Positions 1 to 8,719 are shown, counted from the stretch's first letter. The stretch is DNA of 64,000 bases from an uncultured Paracoccaceae bacterium (GCA_947493335.1 CANLQO010000001.1:124001-188000), one strand, 5' to 3'. Notes: generated by a model not told the origin, from the sequence alone. Translations and numbers: made by a program.

Positions 1-1265
1 TATGGCAGACGCTGAAGCCGAAACTGCATACCCGCAAGGTCACCACGGTCTATGAAACGCTTGAGCGGCCGATGATCCCGGTGCTGGCCGAGATGGAGAT
101 GGCGGGCATCAAGGTCGATCGCGATACCCTGTCCCGGATGTCCAATGCGTTCAGCCAGAAAATGGCGGGGCTGGAGGATGAAATTCAGGAAAAAGCCGGG
201 CGCAAGTTCAACGTCGGCTCGCCCAAGCAACTGGGCGAAATCCTGTTTGATGAGTTGCAATTGCCCGGCGGCAAAAAAGGGAAAACCGGCGCCTATTCGA
301 CCGGGGCGGACATTCTGGAAGACCTCGCCACGGAACACGAGATTCCGGGGCTGATTCTGGACTGGCGGCAGCTATCCAAATTGAAATCAACCTATACCGA
401 CGCGCTGCAGGAACACATCAACGCGGAAACGGGACGGGTGCACACCTCCTATTCGATTGCAGGTGCGAACACAGGGCGGCTCGCCTCGACCGATCCGAAC
501 CTGCAAAACATTCCGGTCCGGTCAGAGGAAGGGCGGCGCATTCGCGAAGCCTTTGTCGCCGAAGATGGCAAGGTGCTGGTTTCTCTGGATTATTCTCAGA
601 TTGAGCTGCGTATTCTGGCGCATGTGGCGGGGATTGAGGAGCTCAAGCAAGCCTTCCGCGACGGGGTTGATATTCACGCACTGACCGCGTCTGAGATGTT
701 CAACGTGCCACTGGATGAGATGACGCCGGATGTGCGGCGGCAGGCCAAGGCGATCAATTTCGGGGTGATTTACGGCATTTCCGGGTTTGGTCTGGCGCGC
801 AATCTGCGCATCCCACGGGCCGAGGCGCAGGGGTTCATTGACCGCTATTTCGAACGCTTCCCGGGCATCCGCGCCTATATGGACGACACCGTGGCCTTTG
901 CCAAAGAACACGGGTTTGTGCAGACGCTATTCGGCCGCCGGATCAACACGCCCGAGATCAACGCCAAGGGGCCACACGCGGGCTTTGCCAAGCGCGCGGC
1001 AATCAATGCGCCCATTCAGGGGACGGCGGCAGATGTCATCCGCCGCGCGATGATCCGAATGCCGGACGCGATTGCCGGGATGCCTGCCAAGATGCTGTTG
1101 CAGGTCCATGACGAACTGCTGTTCGAGGTGGAAGAGGGCGCGGTGGATGATCTGATCGGCACGGCGCGGGATGTGATGGAAAACGCCAGCGACCCGGCGG
1201 TGAAGCTGGATGTGACCCTTGCCGTGGACGCGGGCCAAGGGGCCAACTGGGCCGAGGCGCATTAG
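1..1265 (+). CDS. polA: DNA polymerase I, C-terminal polymerase domain (5' partial)
   Basis: This is the carboxy-terminal part of DNA polymerase I, which fills gaps during Okazaki fragment processing and excision repair. The reading frame is open from base 3 without a start, so the gene begins upstream and the 5' nuclease and most of the 3'-5' exonuclease-like region are outside the window. All three family A polymerase motifs are visible: motif A (DYSQIELRI, near base 585), motif B or finger helix (RRQAKAINFGVIYG, near 735) and motif C (QVHDELLFE, near 1100). The gene ends normally with TAG. The next gene lies 97 bases downstream on the same strand and has its own strong ribosome binding site, so it is probably independent. 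Identity is certain; only the amino-terminal architecture is unknown. Confidence 0.98.
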   Translation, partial: WQTLKPKLHTRKVTTVYETLERPMIPVLAEMEMAGIKVDRDTLSRMSNAFSQKMAGLEDEIQEKAGRKFNVGSPKQLGEILFDELQLPGGKKGKTGAYSTGADILEDLATEHEIPGLILDWRQLSKLKSTYTDALQEHINAETGRVHTSYSIAGANTGRLASTDPNLQNIPVRSEEGRRIREAFVAEDGKVLVSLDYSQIELRILAHVAGIEELKQAFRDGVDIHALTASEMFNVPLDEMTPDVRRQAKAINFGVIYGISGFGLARNLRIPRAEAQGFIDRYFERFPGIRAYMDDTVAFAKEHGFVQTLFGRRINTPEINAKGPHAGFAKRAAINAPIQGTAADVIRRAMIRMPDAIAGMPAKMLLQVHDELLFEVEEGAVDDLIGTARDVMENASDPAVKLDVTLAVDAGQGANWAEAH

Positions 1266-1362
1266 GATCACGCAAGGGTGAAAGGCGTTGGTGCGACAAC
1301 GCCGGAAATCCAGCTATACTGCGTTCAAAGGGAAAGTCACGCGATCCGGAAGGAGGACGAGA

Positions 1363-1842
1363 ATGCCCAAGATGCTGATGAACCGCCGCAAACTGCTCTA
1401 CGCCTCGGGTGCTATTCTGGCGACCGGGTTGTTGGCCCCGGCTGCGGCGCAGGGCCTCGCGCCAACGCCGACCATGCGGGGTGGCGCGAATAACTACCGC
1501 CCCGGTGCGCCCATCGTTGACCGGATCGGCGGTGGCGGGTTTCTGATGACCGGAACAGTGCGCCGTGCAGGCGATGGGGTGCCATTGGAAGGTATCCGCA
1601 TTCAGATTTGGGCGCATACCACCGAAGGGCATGAGCGGGACCTCCATAGCCATGGTGCGACGTTGACCGATGCGGCGGGTCGTTTTGAGATGGACATGCC
1701 GCAGATCGTGCCTGCCTTTGGGCAGGCGCACGGGCACCTGGCCTATGACAGCGGCGACTTTGAAACGGTGTTCCTGCGGCCCTTGATGGCCCGGTCCAGC
1801 GATACCACGCTCAACGCTGAATTCGTGCTTTCGCCCCTGTGA
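1363..1842 (+). CDS. Tat-exported intradiol-dioxygenase-like protein
   Basis: A 159-residue protein beginning with a twin-arginine type leader (NRRKLLYASGAIL, then AAAQG as a likely cleavage site), so it should act in the periplasm. The start at 1363 is chosen because AGGAGG lies at 1351-1356; an open frame extends further upstream but has no such site. The mature part resembles the beta-sandwich of intradiol ring-cleavage dioxygenases: a GxVxxAGDGVPLEGIRIQIW strand pattern and an AHGHL segment comparable to the AHIHF iron-ligand region. The tyrosine ligands expected just before that segment are not evident, so catalysis as a catechol dioxygenase is doubtful. The stop overlaps the start of the next gene (GTGA), implying coupled translation with a membrane partner. 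The function is inferred from fold resemblance only. Confidence 0.6.
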   Translation: MPKMLMNRRKLLYASGAILATGLLAPAAAQGLAPTPTMRGGANNYRPGAPIVDRIGGGGFLMTGTVRRAGDGVPLEGIRIQIWAHTTEGHERDLHSHGATLTDAAGRFEMDMPQIVPAFGQAHGHLAYDSGDFETVFLRPLMARSSDTTLNAEFVLSPL

Positions 1843-2441
1843 AGAAGACCACCGGCGCAGGCTATAACATCCAGATATGGCTGGTTTTTCTGGCGGCCAT
1901 CCTTGTGCCGATTGCGCTTGCCGCCACCAGCCCGCAACTTGCTTGGCGTGACCCGATCTATATTGCTGCGGGATTTGCCGGGATCGTTGGGATGGTGTTG
2001 CTTTTTGTGCAGCCCGTGTTGATCGCTGGCCATTTGCCGGGTTTCGCCGGGGTCCGGGGGCGGCGGCTTCACCGGGTCACGGGCACTACGCTTTTGCTGG
2101 CTGTGGTATTGCACGTGGCCGGGTTGTGGATCACCAGCCCGCCCGACGTGATTGACGTGCTTTTGTTTGCCTCGCCCACACCCTTTGGAGTCTGGGGTGC
2201 GCTCGCGATGTGGGCGGTTTTTGCGAGTGCTTTGGTGGCGCTGTTGCGCCGCAAGTTCCGCCCACGGGTCTGGCGCATGCTACATGGCGGACTGGCTGCA
2301 ATGATCGCGGGCAGCACGGTGGCTCATGTGCTATTGATCGAGGGCACGATGGAGGTGCTTTCGAAGGTCGCGCTAAGTGCCTTGATCGTAATGGTAAGTT
2401 TGCCGGTCGTACTGCGCGCCTTTGGCTGGCGCAGGACATGA
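1839..2441 (+). CDS. Ferric-reductase-like transmembrane (haem) protein
   Basis: A 200-residue integral membrane protein with about six hydrophobic segments. It starts at a GTG that overlaps the stop of the preceding gene by four bases. Histidines are placed as in the ferric reductase-like transmembrane domain family, where two pairs bind b-type haem: RRLHRVTG and VVLHVAGLW in one helix pair, then RMLHGG and TVAHVLL in the next. It has no flavin or NAD binding domain, so it would be a cytochrome-only electron carrier like MsrQ-type proteins. Coupled translation with the exported upstream protein suggests it passes electrons to a periplasmic partner, but that is inference. Confidence 0.7.
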   Translation: MKKTTGAGYNIQIWLVFLAAILVPIALAATSPQLAWRDPIYIAAGFAGIVGMVLLFVQPVLIAGHLPGFAGVRGRRLHRVTGTTLLLAVVLHVAGLWITSPPDVIDVLLFASPTPFGVWGALAMWAVFASALVALLRRKFRPRVWRMLHGGLAAMIAGSTVAHVLLIEGTMEVLSKVALSALIVMVSLPVVLRAFGWRRT

Positions 2442-2444
2442 AAA

Positions 2445-2465
2445 GGGGCGGGATAATCCCGCCCC
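2445..2465 (-). terminator. Rho-independent terminator between convergent genes
   Basis: A perfect 9-bp stem, GGGGCGGGA and TCCCGCCCC, with a TAA loop. On the minus strand the stem is followed by TTTT, so it fits an intrinsic terminator for the Hsp20 gene. It also lies just after the stop of the plus-strand membrane protein gene and could serve both. Confidence 0.85.
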
Positions 2466-2491
2466 ATGCATCGGTCTGAGAAGCTACGGGA

Positions 2492-2959
2492 TCAATTGAC
2501 CTTGTCAGCCTCAATCACGTTGGCATCTTTCGCCGGGGTTCTGGCAATCGCAATCCGGCGGGGTTTCAGCGCCTCTGGCACTTCGCGGATCAGATCAATG
2601 TGCAGCATGCCGTTTTCATGGGTGGCACCGGTCACGTGCACATGATCGGCCAGGGTAAACCGGCGTTCAAACGCGCGGTTGGCGATGCCACGGTGCAGAT
2701 AGGTCTTTTCGGCGTCGTCTTCGGCTTTGCGCGCGGTCACGACAAGGGCGCGGTCCTTCACCTCAATGGCGAGGTCGTCTTCGCCGAAGCCGGCCACGGC
2801 GATCGAAATACGCCAGCCGTCGTCAGACGTCTTTTCAATGTTGTAAGGGGGGTAGCTTGTGTTGCCCACGTCAGAGGCAAGGGCCCGGTCCATCAGGTCG
2901 GCAATCTGGTCAAAGCCAACGGTGGCACGGTAAAGAGGTGTCAGGTCAAAACTACGCAT
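2492..2959 (-). CDS. ibpA: Small heat shock protein, Hsp20 family
   Basis: A 155-residue small heat shock protein, an ATP-independent holdase that binds unfolding proteins in the cytoplasm. The alpha-crystallin domain runs from about residue 35 to 130: YPPYNIEKT at the start, a VAGFGEDDL turn, the RGIANRAFERRFTLADHV block, then NGMLHIDL near the end. The amino terminus MRSFDLTPLYRATVGFD is typical of IbpA-type proteins of alphaproteobacteria. An AGGA sequence precedes the ATG at 2959. No CIRCE element or clear sigma-32 promoter was recognised upstream. The gene is monocistronic. The symbol is assigned on family resemblance. Confidence 0.93.
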   Translation of the reverse strand: MRSFDLTPLYRATVGFDQIADLMDRALASDVGNTSYPPYNIEKTSDDGWRISIAVAGFGEDDLAIEVKDRALVVTARKAEDDAEKTYLHRGIANRAFERRFTLADHVHVTGATHENGMLHIDLIREVPEALKPRRIAIARTPAKDANVIEADKVN

Positions 2960-3091
2960 GTCAGGTCATCCTTTATCAAGCGATAACAGTTGTTTAGCCT
3001 TCCCATATGGGACAGGCGGTTTGGTGGCGGGACCCATGATTGGCGTCCCGACAGACATTATTTGGGGATGCTCAGCGGCGTTTCAAGACCC

Positions 3092-3907
3092 TTAGGGCCG
3101 TACGAATTTTGCGCCTGTATCGTTACGCTCACCCAGTTGAATGAGCCGCTGCGAGCCGCCGGGCTTGGCTGGACCGATGCTGGCGAAATGGCGCAATAGC
3201 TCTTGCAGGGGTTCGTTCAAAGAGGTTCCGAGCGACACCTCTTGCGTGCCCAGATTGGACATCGAAGAGACGACCGACACGATGCGCGGTTTGCCGTTTT
3301 CCAGCGTGAAGACCGGTGCGCCGCTGGAGCCGGGTTCAATGTCACAGGTCATGATGACAACGCCAGATTGACGGCCCATGACGCTGCAGACCTCTTGCAG
3401 ACTGGCGGCATTGGCACGGCCCCGTCCGTACGACACAACACCAATCTGATCGCCCCGCCGCGGGTCGGCGGCGACGTCGAATGGTTGCACCCGGGTCAGC
3501 CGGATCGACCGGTCAAGTTCAAGCACTGCGATGTCCATCGCAACGCCACCTGCGCGGCCGGTTTTGCCGGTAAAGATGTAATCGGGGTGCGCAACAAGAC
3601 GGTTAACGCCCCGTGACGCCTCTGCCCGGCCACCACGCAGCCCGGCATTGAACTGAAAGGCAGAGGCTGGAAGTAAACGGCCATTTTGTCCGTAAACACA
3701 ATGGGCTGCGGTAAGAATCAGGCGTTCTTCGATCAGGGCTGCGGTACAAAAGCCGGTCCCGTCGATATCAAGTCGCCCGACACCTTCCCAGCCGCGTGAT
3801 GCCTCGCCGGTTTCAAGCGTGACCAGTGCCGTCTCTTCGGCGTCCTGCGCCTGTGCCGGGGCGATCAGACCCGCAAAAAGCGCTGCAATCACAAAGAGAT
3901 ACCGCAT
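3092..3907 (-). CDS. Secreted trypsin-like serine protease
   Basis: A 271-residue protein with a Sec signal peptide (MRYLFVIAALFAGLIAPAQAQ) and a chymotrypsin-fold protease domain, so it acts outside the inner membrane. The catalytic triad is visible: His in LTAAHCVYG, Asp in MDIAVLELD and Ser in EPGSSGAPVF. The start at 3907 is preferred over one five codons upstream because an AGGAG precedes it at the usual distance and the signal peptide then begins correctly. There is no PDZ domain, so it is not a DegP-type protease. It is followed downstream by a 130-base gap before Hsp20 and preceded by the glcDEF operon, with no obvious functional link. The substrate is unknown. Confidence 0.88.
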   Translation of the reverse strand: MRYLFVIAALFAGLIAPAQAQDAEETALVTLETGEASRGWEGVGRLDIDGTGFCTAALIEERLILTAAHCVYGQNGRLLPASAFQFNAGLRGGRAEASRGVNRLVAHPDYIFTGKTGRAGGVAMDIAVLELDRSIRLTRVQPFDVAADPRRGDQIGVVSYGRGRANAASLQEVCSVMGRQSGVVIMTCDIEPGSSGAPVFTLENGKPRIVSVVSSMSNLGTQEVSLGTSLNEPLQELLRHFASIGPAKPGGSQRLIQLGERNDTGAKFVRP

Positions 3908-3964
3908 GAACTCTCCTACCACGTTGGCGGCAGAGTAGGCAGGTCTTGGGGCAATAATAAGGCG

Positions 3965-5347
3965 TTAACGCAAGATTGGCACAGCCGGTGTGGTTTTTGC
4001 GTCCGCTTCAAGCGCGGGCGGTTTTGGGCCGCCGGTGGCCCAGTCGAGCAATTCGACCGTATGCACCACAGGTACCTCTGTTCCGCCGCCGATCTGCATC
4101 ATGCAGCCAATGTTGCCAGCAGAGATGATATCGGGGGTAAGTGCCTCTAACGTCTTCACTTTTCGTGCCTTGAGCTGTTTGGAAATCGCAGGCTGCATCA
4201 GGTTATAGGTGCCGGCAGAACCGCAGCACAGATGAGGGTCAGCCGGTTCCAGAACGGCAAATCCTGCGGCGCGCAATAGATCCTTTGGTGCAGATTTGAC
4301 TTTCTGACCGTGCTGCAGGGAGCAGGCCGCATGGTAAGCAACCTTAACGGTGCGCATATCATGCACAACCGGTACACCACCGATGCACAATCCGTCAGAA
4401 CCAGAATCTGAAGATCCGTTAACCGCCGTAACGGTGTGCAGGTCCTGCAACACTTCGGAAATATCCTTGGCAATCGCCGAGACGCAGGCGGCGTCCTCGG
4501 CCAATGCGGGGTCATTGCGGAACATGTGGCCGTAGTCCTTGACCGTGGTGCCGCAGCCCGAAGTATTGATGACGATGGCGTCGAGGCCTGCGTCAATCTC
4601 GCGTGCCCAGGCGCGGATGTTCCTGGCAGCGGTGGCGTGGCTTTCGGTTTCCTTGCCCATGTGGTGGGTCAGCGCACCACAGCAGCCTTGGCCTTCGGGG
4701 ATCACGACCTCTGCCCCCAGCCGGGTCAGCAGGCGGATTGTTGCGTCGTTGATATCGGTATTCAGCGCGCGTTGTGCACAGCCGGTCATCAGCACCACGC
4801 GCATCTTGCGGTTGGGCACCGCAAAGGTCTGTGGGTCGTCGTTGCGGCTCACGGGTGGTATGTGTTTCGGCGCCATTTCCAGCATCGCCCGGAGCCGCGC
4901 ATCAGGCATGAAACGGGCAAAGGGTCGCCCGATCTTGGCGCCCAGAAGGGCCACACGAAACCGCATCGGATAGGGTAGGATGCGCGCCAGAAGCCAGCGC
5001 AGGGCGCGATCTGACCACGGGCGGTCGTAATGCTTTTCAATATAAGCCCGGGCATGATCGACCAAATGCATATAATGCACGCCCGAGGGGCAGGTTGTCA
5101 TACAGGCCAGACACGACAGGCAACGGTCGATGTGCTTGACGGTCGTGGCGTCTGGCTTGCGCTCATTCTCGAGCATGTCCTTGATCAGGTAGATACGACC
5201 CCGTGGGCTGTCGAGTTCATCGCCCAGCACCTGATAGGTCGGGCAGGTGGCGGTGCAAAAGCCGCAGTGCACACAGGCGCGCAGAATCTCATTGGCGCGC
5301 TGGGTGCCGGGGTCTTTCAGCTGGTCTGGCGTGAAATGGGTCTGCAT
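3965..5347 (-). CDS. glcF: Glycolate oxidase, iron-sulfur subunit GlcF
   Basis: The 460-residue iron-sulfur subunit of glycolate oxidase, which passes electrons from the flavin subunits to the respiratory chain as glycolate is oxidised to glyoxylate. Two ferredoxin-type clusters are near the amino terminus (CVHCGFCTATCP and CLSCLACMTTCP), followed by two cysteine-rich CCG domains (CCGALTHHMGK and CCGSAGTYN) that typically bind further cofactor or form the heterodisulfide-reductase-like fold. It is the last gene of the glcD-glcE-glcF operon. Its ATG overlaps the glcE stop by one base (TGATG). A roughly 20-residue low-conservation stretch near residue 310 (TAVNGSSDSGSDGLC) looks like a lineage-specific insertion. 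Confidence 0.97.
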   Translation of the reverse strand: MQTHFTPDQLKDPGTQRANEILRACVHCGFCTATCPTYQVLGDELDSPRGRIYLIKDMLENERKPDATTVKHIDRCLSCLACMTTCPSGVHYMHLVDHARAYIEKHYDRPWSDRALRWLLARILPYPMRFRVALLGAKIGRPFARFMPDARLRAMLEMAPKHIPPVSRNDDPQTFAVPNRKMRVVLMTGCAQRALNTDINDATIRLLTRLGAEVVIPEGQGCCGALTHHMGKETESHATAARNIRAWAREIDAGLDAIVINTSGCGTTVKDYGHMFRNDPALAEDAACVSAIAKDISEVLQDLHTVTAVNGSSDSGSDGLCIGGVPVVHDMRTVKVAYHAACSLQHGQKVKSAPKDLLRAAGFAVLEPADPHLCCGSAGTYNLMQPAISKQLKARKVKTLEALTPDIISAGNIGCMMQIGGGTEVPVVHTVELLDWATGGPKPPALEADAKTTPAVPILR

Positions 5348-6429
5348 CAGGTCATCAATCCGGGGTTCAGGATGCCGCGCGGGTCAAAGCGGTCGCGCAG
5401 GCCTTGGGTGATGGCCGCCACCGGGGCCGGTTCAGGGTGGAAGTGCGGGCCGTCAGAGGTGCCACGGATCAGCGTGGCATGGCCGCCGGTCATGTGACGT
5501 CGGACGTCGGTGCCGGGCGGCACGGCGGCCCATACGAGCCCGCCGCCCCAGTCAAAGAGCGTATCCGTCGCGCCAATTGCGGTCACCAACGCTGCGGCCT
5601 CTGACGGGCGTACAGAGATGCGCCAGATGTCGCCCGGCGCGGTTGAGAGCGCCTTGGCATCGCGGATGTCCTGCCAACGTGCTGCACTGTCGGCAACCGC
5701 CTTGGCCGTGCCAAAGGGGGCCAGCAGCGCGGATAGCTTGCCTGTGCGGTAAGCCACGGAATCGGCGAAGCCTTCTAGTCGGAACAGGGTTTCATCCCCG
5801 TCATGTGCAACGCCAGTGACGTCAAAGGGCGACCCGAGAGCGGCCGCCATTGCCTTGATCGCGGTTGTCGGATCAAGGCCGCGCAATGCCAGTGTCGCCT
5901 CGGTCGCGGCGATGGGCAGAACCTTCAGCGCCACCTCGGTCATCACGCCCAGCGTGCCATGGGACCCACACATCAGCTTGACCAGATCGTAGCCTGTGAC
6001 GTTTTTCATCACCCGGCCACCATTTTTGATGAGCGTCCCGCTGCCATCCACGAAGGTCACGCCCAGCAGGAAATCGCGGCAGGCCCCCACGGCGATGCGA
6101 CGCGGGCCAGAGATATTGCCAGCCACGACCCCGCCAATCGTGGGCGTCCCATCGGTGCGCAGAAGCGCGCGGTGATCCATCGGCTCAAACGCGAGCCGTT
6201 GTCCGGACTTGGCAAGCGTCTCTTCCACCTCTGCCACAGGCGTGCCGGTCTTGACCACGATGGTCAACGCGCCGGGGTCGTAAAGCGTGACACCGGACAG
6301 CCCGGCGGTTGATAAAACCTCGCCGATCACGGGCCGTCCATAGGGGCGGGTGCCGCCGCCCTGAATGCGCAGCGGGCCGGATGTATCGCGGATCGCCGCA
6401 GCAAGTTCTTCTTGCGATGTGACTGTCAT
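5347..6429 (-). CDS. glcE: Glycolate oxidase, FAD-binding subunit GlcE
   Basis: A 360-residue FAD-binding subunit of the glycolate oxidase complex. It carries the shortened FAD_binding_4 pattern expected of GlcE: RIQGGGTRPYGRP near the amino terminus, then TIGGVVAGNISGPRR and NGGRVMKNVTGYDL in the middle. The ATG at 6429 (MTVTSQEELAAAI) is chosen. A TTG six codons upstream lies inside the conserved tail of an intergenic repeat, so it is unlikely to be the start. The gene is separated from glcD by 64 bases that hold this hairpin-rich element, and it overlaps glcF by one base. Function depends on GlcD and GlcF, both present. Confidence 0.95.
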   Translation of the reverse strand: MTVTSQEELAAAIRDTSGPLRIQGGGTRPYGRPVIGEVLSTAGLSGVTLYDPGALTIVVKTGTPVAEVEETLAKSGQRLAFEPMDHRALLRTDGTPTIGGVVAGNISGPRRIAVGACRDFLLGVTFVDGSGTLIKNGGRVMKNVTGYDLVKLMCGSHGTLGVMTEVALKVLPIAATEATLALRGLDPTTAIKAMAAALGSPFDVTGVAHDGDETLFRLEGFADSVAYRTGKLSALLAPFGTAKAVADSAARWQDIRDAKALSTAPGDIWRISVRPSEAAALVTAIGATDTLFDWGGGLVWAAVPPGTDVRRHMTGGHATLIRGTSDGPHFHPEPAPVAAITQGLRDRFDPRGILNPGLMT

Positions 6430-6432
6430 GGT

Positions 6433-6492
6433 CTTTCTTTTGAACAAAAATATGCTGGGGGGCGCGGGCTTGCCCGCGGGGGGCTAGCCCCC
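6433..6492 (-). repeat. Intergenic hairpin element, copy 1 of family A
   Basis: This fills the gap between glcD and glcE. Read on the minus strand it holds GGGGGCTAGCCCCC (6479-6492), then a 7-bp stem CGCGGGC/GCCCGCG (6463-6478), then an AT-rich tail ending TTCAAAAGAAAG. The tail and its hairpin neighbour match three other gaps in this window (27096-27145, 38289-38337, 47612-47657). A position inside an operon suggests mRNA processing or graded expression rather than full termination. Confidence 0.75.
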
Positions 6493-6493
6493 T

Positions 6494-7930
6494 TTACGCT
6501 GCATCGCGGCGCGGCGCGGATGCATCAAGAGGGAACACTTTTGCAGGGTTTAAGAGCCAGTTTGGATCAAATATGTCTTTGATTCTCATCTGCGCCTCAA
6601 GATCTTCAGGCGAATATTGGACCCGCATCAGATCGCGCTTTTCGATGCCAACGCCGTGTTCCCCGGTCAGGCAACCGCCTACATCAACGCAGAGTTTCAG
6701 AATGTCGGCCCCCAGCGCTTCGCAGGTTTCAAGATCGCCCGGCTTATTGGCATTATAAAGGATCAACGGGTGCATGTTGCCGTCACCGGCGTGAAAGACG
6801 TTGCCCACATCAAGGCCGTATGCGCGTGACAATTCACCGATACGGCGCAGCACTTCGGGCAGTTTGCTGACCGGGACGGTGCCATCTAGGCACATGTAAT
6901 CGTTGACTTGCCCCATGGCACCAAAGGCGGATTTACGGCCCAGCCAGATGCGCCCCGCCTCATCGGCATCGCGCGCTTCGCGCAGTTCGACCGGATTGTG
7001 CCGGTTGGCGATATCCTTGATCAGAGCCAATTGTTCGTCGATTTCCGCGGGCGAGCCTTCGACCTCGACAATCAAAAGCGCCTCGCACAGCGGATAGCCT
7101 GCCTGCGCGTGGGCCTCGCACACTTCAATGCAGAGCTTGTCCATGTATTCGATTGCAACGGGCAGGACGCCCGCCTTGATGATGTCAGAGACGCATTGGC
7201 CCGCGACTTCGGCACTGTCAAAGCCCATCAGGATCGGCCGCGCGCCTTCGGGTTTGGCGAGGATGCGCAAGGTGGCCTCGGTCACCACGCCCAATTGTCC
7301 CTCGGACCCGCAAATCACACCCAGAAGGTCGAGGCCACCGGCGTCCAGATGACCGCCGCCAATCTCGGTCACGGTGCCATCCATCATGACCATGGTGACA
7401 CCCATCAGGTTGTTGGTTGTCACACCGTATTTCAGGCAATGCGCCCCGCCGGAGTTCATGGCGATATTGCCTGCAATCGCGCAGGCCAACTGGCTGGATG
7501 GATCAGGCGCGTAGAAAAAGCCGTTCGCTTCCACCGCGCCGGTGACGGACAGGTTGGTGCGGCCCGATTGCACGCGGATCAGGCGATCTTCATAGCTGGT
7601 TTCCAACACCTGATTAAGCCGTGCGACGCCAAGGATGACGCTATCGGCGGTGGGCATGGCCCCCCCGGCAAGCGAGGTGCCAGAGCCGCGCGGGACCACG
7701 GGCACGCCCATTTCATGGCAGATTTTCAGCACCTCCGAGACCTCTTGTGTACTGGCGGGCAGCACGGCCAAAAGTGGCGGGCATTTGTAGGCCGCAAGCC
7801 CGTCACATTCATAGGCGCGGGTTTCGGCAAGATCAGAAATCACCGCGTCCGCAGGCAGCACTGCCCGGAACCGTTCAACCAGTTGCGATTTCAGGCCAAT
7901 GATCCGGGCGCTGGGTTCTGGCATCTGCAT
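6494..7930 (-). CDS. glcD: Glycolate oxidase, FAD-linked catalytic subunit GlcD
   Basis: A 478-residue FAD-linked oxidase, the main catalytic subunit of glycolate oxidase. The FAD-binding domain shows PRGSGTSLAGGAMPT and AGNIAMNSGGAHCLKYG, and the carboxy-terminal oxidase domain shows VFHAGDGNMHPLI and GGCLTGEHGVG. The start at 7930 (MQMPEPSARI) is chosen because GAGGAG lies about eight bases upstream; the open frame continues further but would run through the palindrome at 7954-7976. It is the first gene of glcDEF. No GlcC-type regulator is adjacent. The hydroxypyruvate isomerase gene about 9 kb away would fit the same glyoxylate metabolism. Confidence 0.96.
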   Translation of the reverse strand: MQMPEPSARIIGLKSQLVERFRAVLPADAVISDLAETRAYECDGLAAYKCPPLLAVLPASTQEVSEVLKICHEMGVPVVPRGSGTSLAGGAMPTADSVILGVARLNQVLETSYEDRLIRVQSGRTNLSVTGAVEANGFFYAPDPSSQLACAIAGNIAMNSGGAHCLKYGVTTNNLMGVTMVMMDGTVTEIGGGHLDAGGLDLLGVICGSEGQLGVVTEATLRILAKPEGARPILMGFDSAEVAGQCVSDIIKAGVLPVAIEYMDKLCIEVCEAHAQAGYPLCEALLIVEVEGSPAEIDEQLALIKDIANRHNPVELREARDADEAGRIWLGRKSAFGAMGQVNDYMCLDGTVPVSKLPEVLRRIGELSRAYGLDVGNVFHAGDGNMHPLILYNANKPGDLETCEALGADILKLCVDVGGCLTGEHGVGIEKRDLMRVQYSPEDLEAQMRIKDIFDPNWLLNPAKVFPLDASAPRRDAA

Positions 7931-7953
7931 GGGGCGACTCCTCAAAACGGGCG

Positions 7954-7976
7954 ATTGGTAAAAATATATTACCAAT
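7954..7976. promoter_or_regulatory. Palindromic operator candidate upstream of glcD
   Basis: A perfect inverted repeat with arms ATTGGTAA and TTACCAAT separated by seven bases, 24 bases upstream of the glcD start and 45 bases upstream of the divergent DUF599 gene. The TTGGT/ACCAA arms resemble GntR-type operators of the FadR/PdhR group, to which GlcC belongs, although the spacing here is wider. The position fits a repressor or activator site for glcDEF. Confidence 0.5.
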
Positions 7977-8020
7977 TGCGCCCTATGGCAAGTGACGATT
8001 GCCAAAGGTAGGGTCGCGGC

Positions 8021-8719
8021 ATGGATATGACCTCTCATCTTCTGGCGCTGACGCCGTTGGATATCGCGGCTGTCGGGTTTCTGGTGGCGGTCTGGCTGCT
8101 GCTGGGCTGGATGATTGACTACCCATCGGCCAAACGCCCGTCGGTCACCGTTCTGATGGCCGATCGCCGCCGCGCCTGGATGCGCGAGATGGTGCAACGC
8201 GACGTGCGGATTTTTGACAGTCAAATTCTGGCGAGCCTGCGGCAGGGCACGGCCTTTTTCGCCTCGACCAATATCTTTGCCATTGGTGGTGTGCTTGCGT
8301 TGATGGGCAATACCGAACCGCTGACCGGCATCGCGGCAGAGGTGACAGATGCGGCCACTCCTGCGGTCATCTGGCAGGTCAAGCTGGGTGTTGTGGCCCT
8401 ATTTCTGACCAATGCGTTCCTGAAATTTGTTTGGGCCAATCGGGTCTTTGGCTACTGTGCGGTCCTGATGGCGGCTGTGCCAAACGCGCCCGATGACCCC
8501 AAGGCCATGCCGCAGGCGATGCAGGCGGCAGAGTTGAACGTGCGCGCCGCGATCAATTTCAACCGCGGGCTTCGGGCGATGTATTTTGCGCTGGGTGCTT
8601 TGGCCTGGTTGGCGGGGCCATGGGTGCTGGTGCTGGCGACGTTCATTGTGGGCTGGGTGGTCTGGTCACGGGAATTTGCGTCCATCCCCCGGCGCATTCT
8701 GCTAGAAGAGGCGCCATGA
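8021..8719 (+). CDS. DUF599 family membrane protein
   Basis: A 232-residue integral membrane protein that I recognise as the DUF599 type: a hydrophobic segment near residues 15-32, then a positively charged block (MADRRRAWMREMVQRDVRIFDSQI) and three or four more hydrophobic segments, ending with RNVREFASIP-like sequence. No catalytic motif is visible and the function of the family is unknown. The gene is divergent from glcD across a 90-base region holding a palindrome, and its stop overlaps the start of the next gene by four bases (ATGA). Confidence 0.7.
   Translation: MDMTSHLLALTPLDIAAVGFLVAVWLLLGWMIDYPSAKRPSVTVLMADRRRAWMREMVQRDVRIFDSQILASLRQGTAFFASTNIFAIGGVLALMGNTEPLTGIAAEVTDAATPAVIWQVKLGVVALFLTNAFLKFVWANRVFGYCAVLMAAVPNAPDDPKAMPQAMQAAELNVRAAINFNRGLRAMYFALGALAWLAGPWVLVLATFIVGWVVWSREFASIPRRILLEEAP

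Noticed and set aside
6430-6447. TTG start six codons upstream for GlcE
   Set aside because: The extra codons are part of the conserved tail of an intergenic repeat element, and MTVTSQEELAAAI fits the family start.
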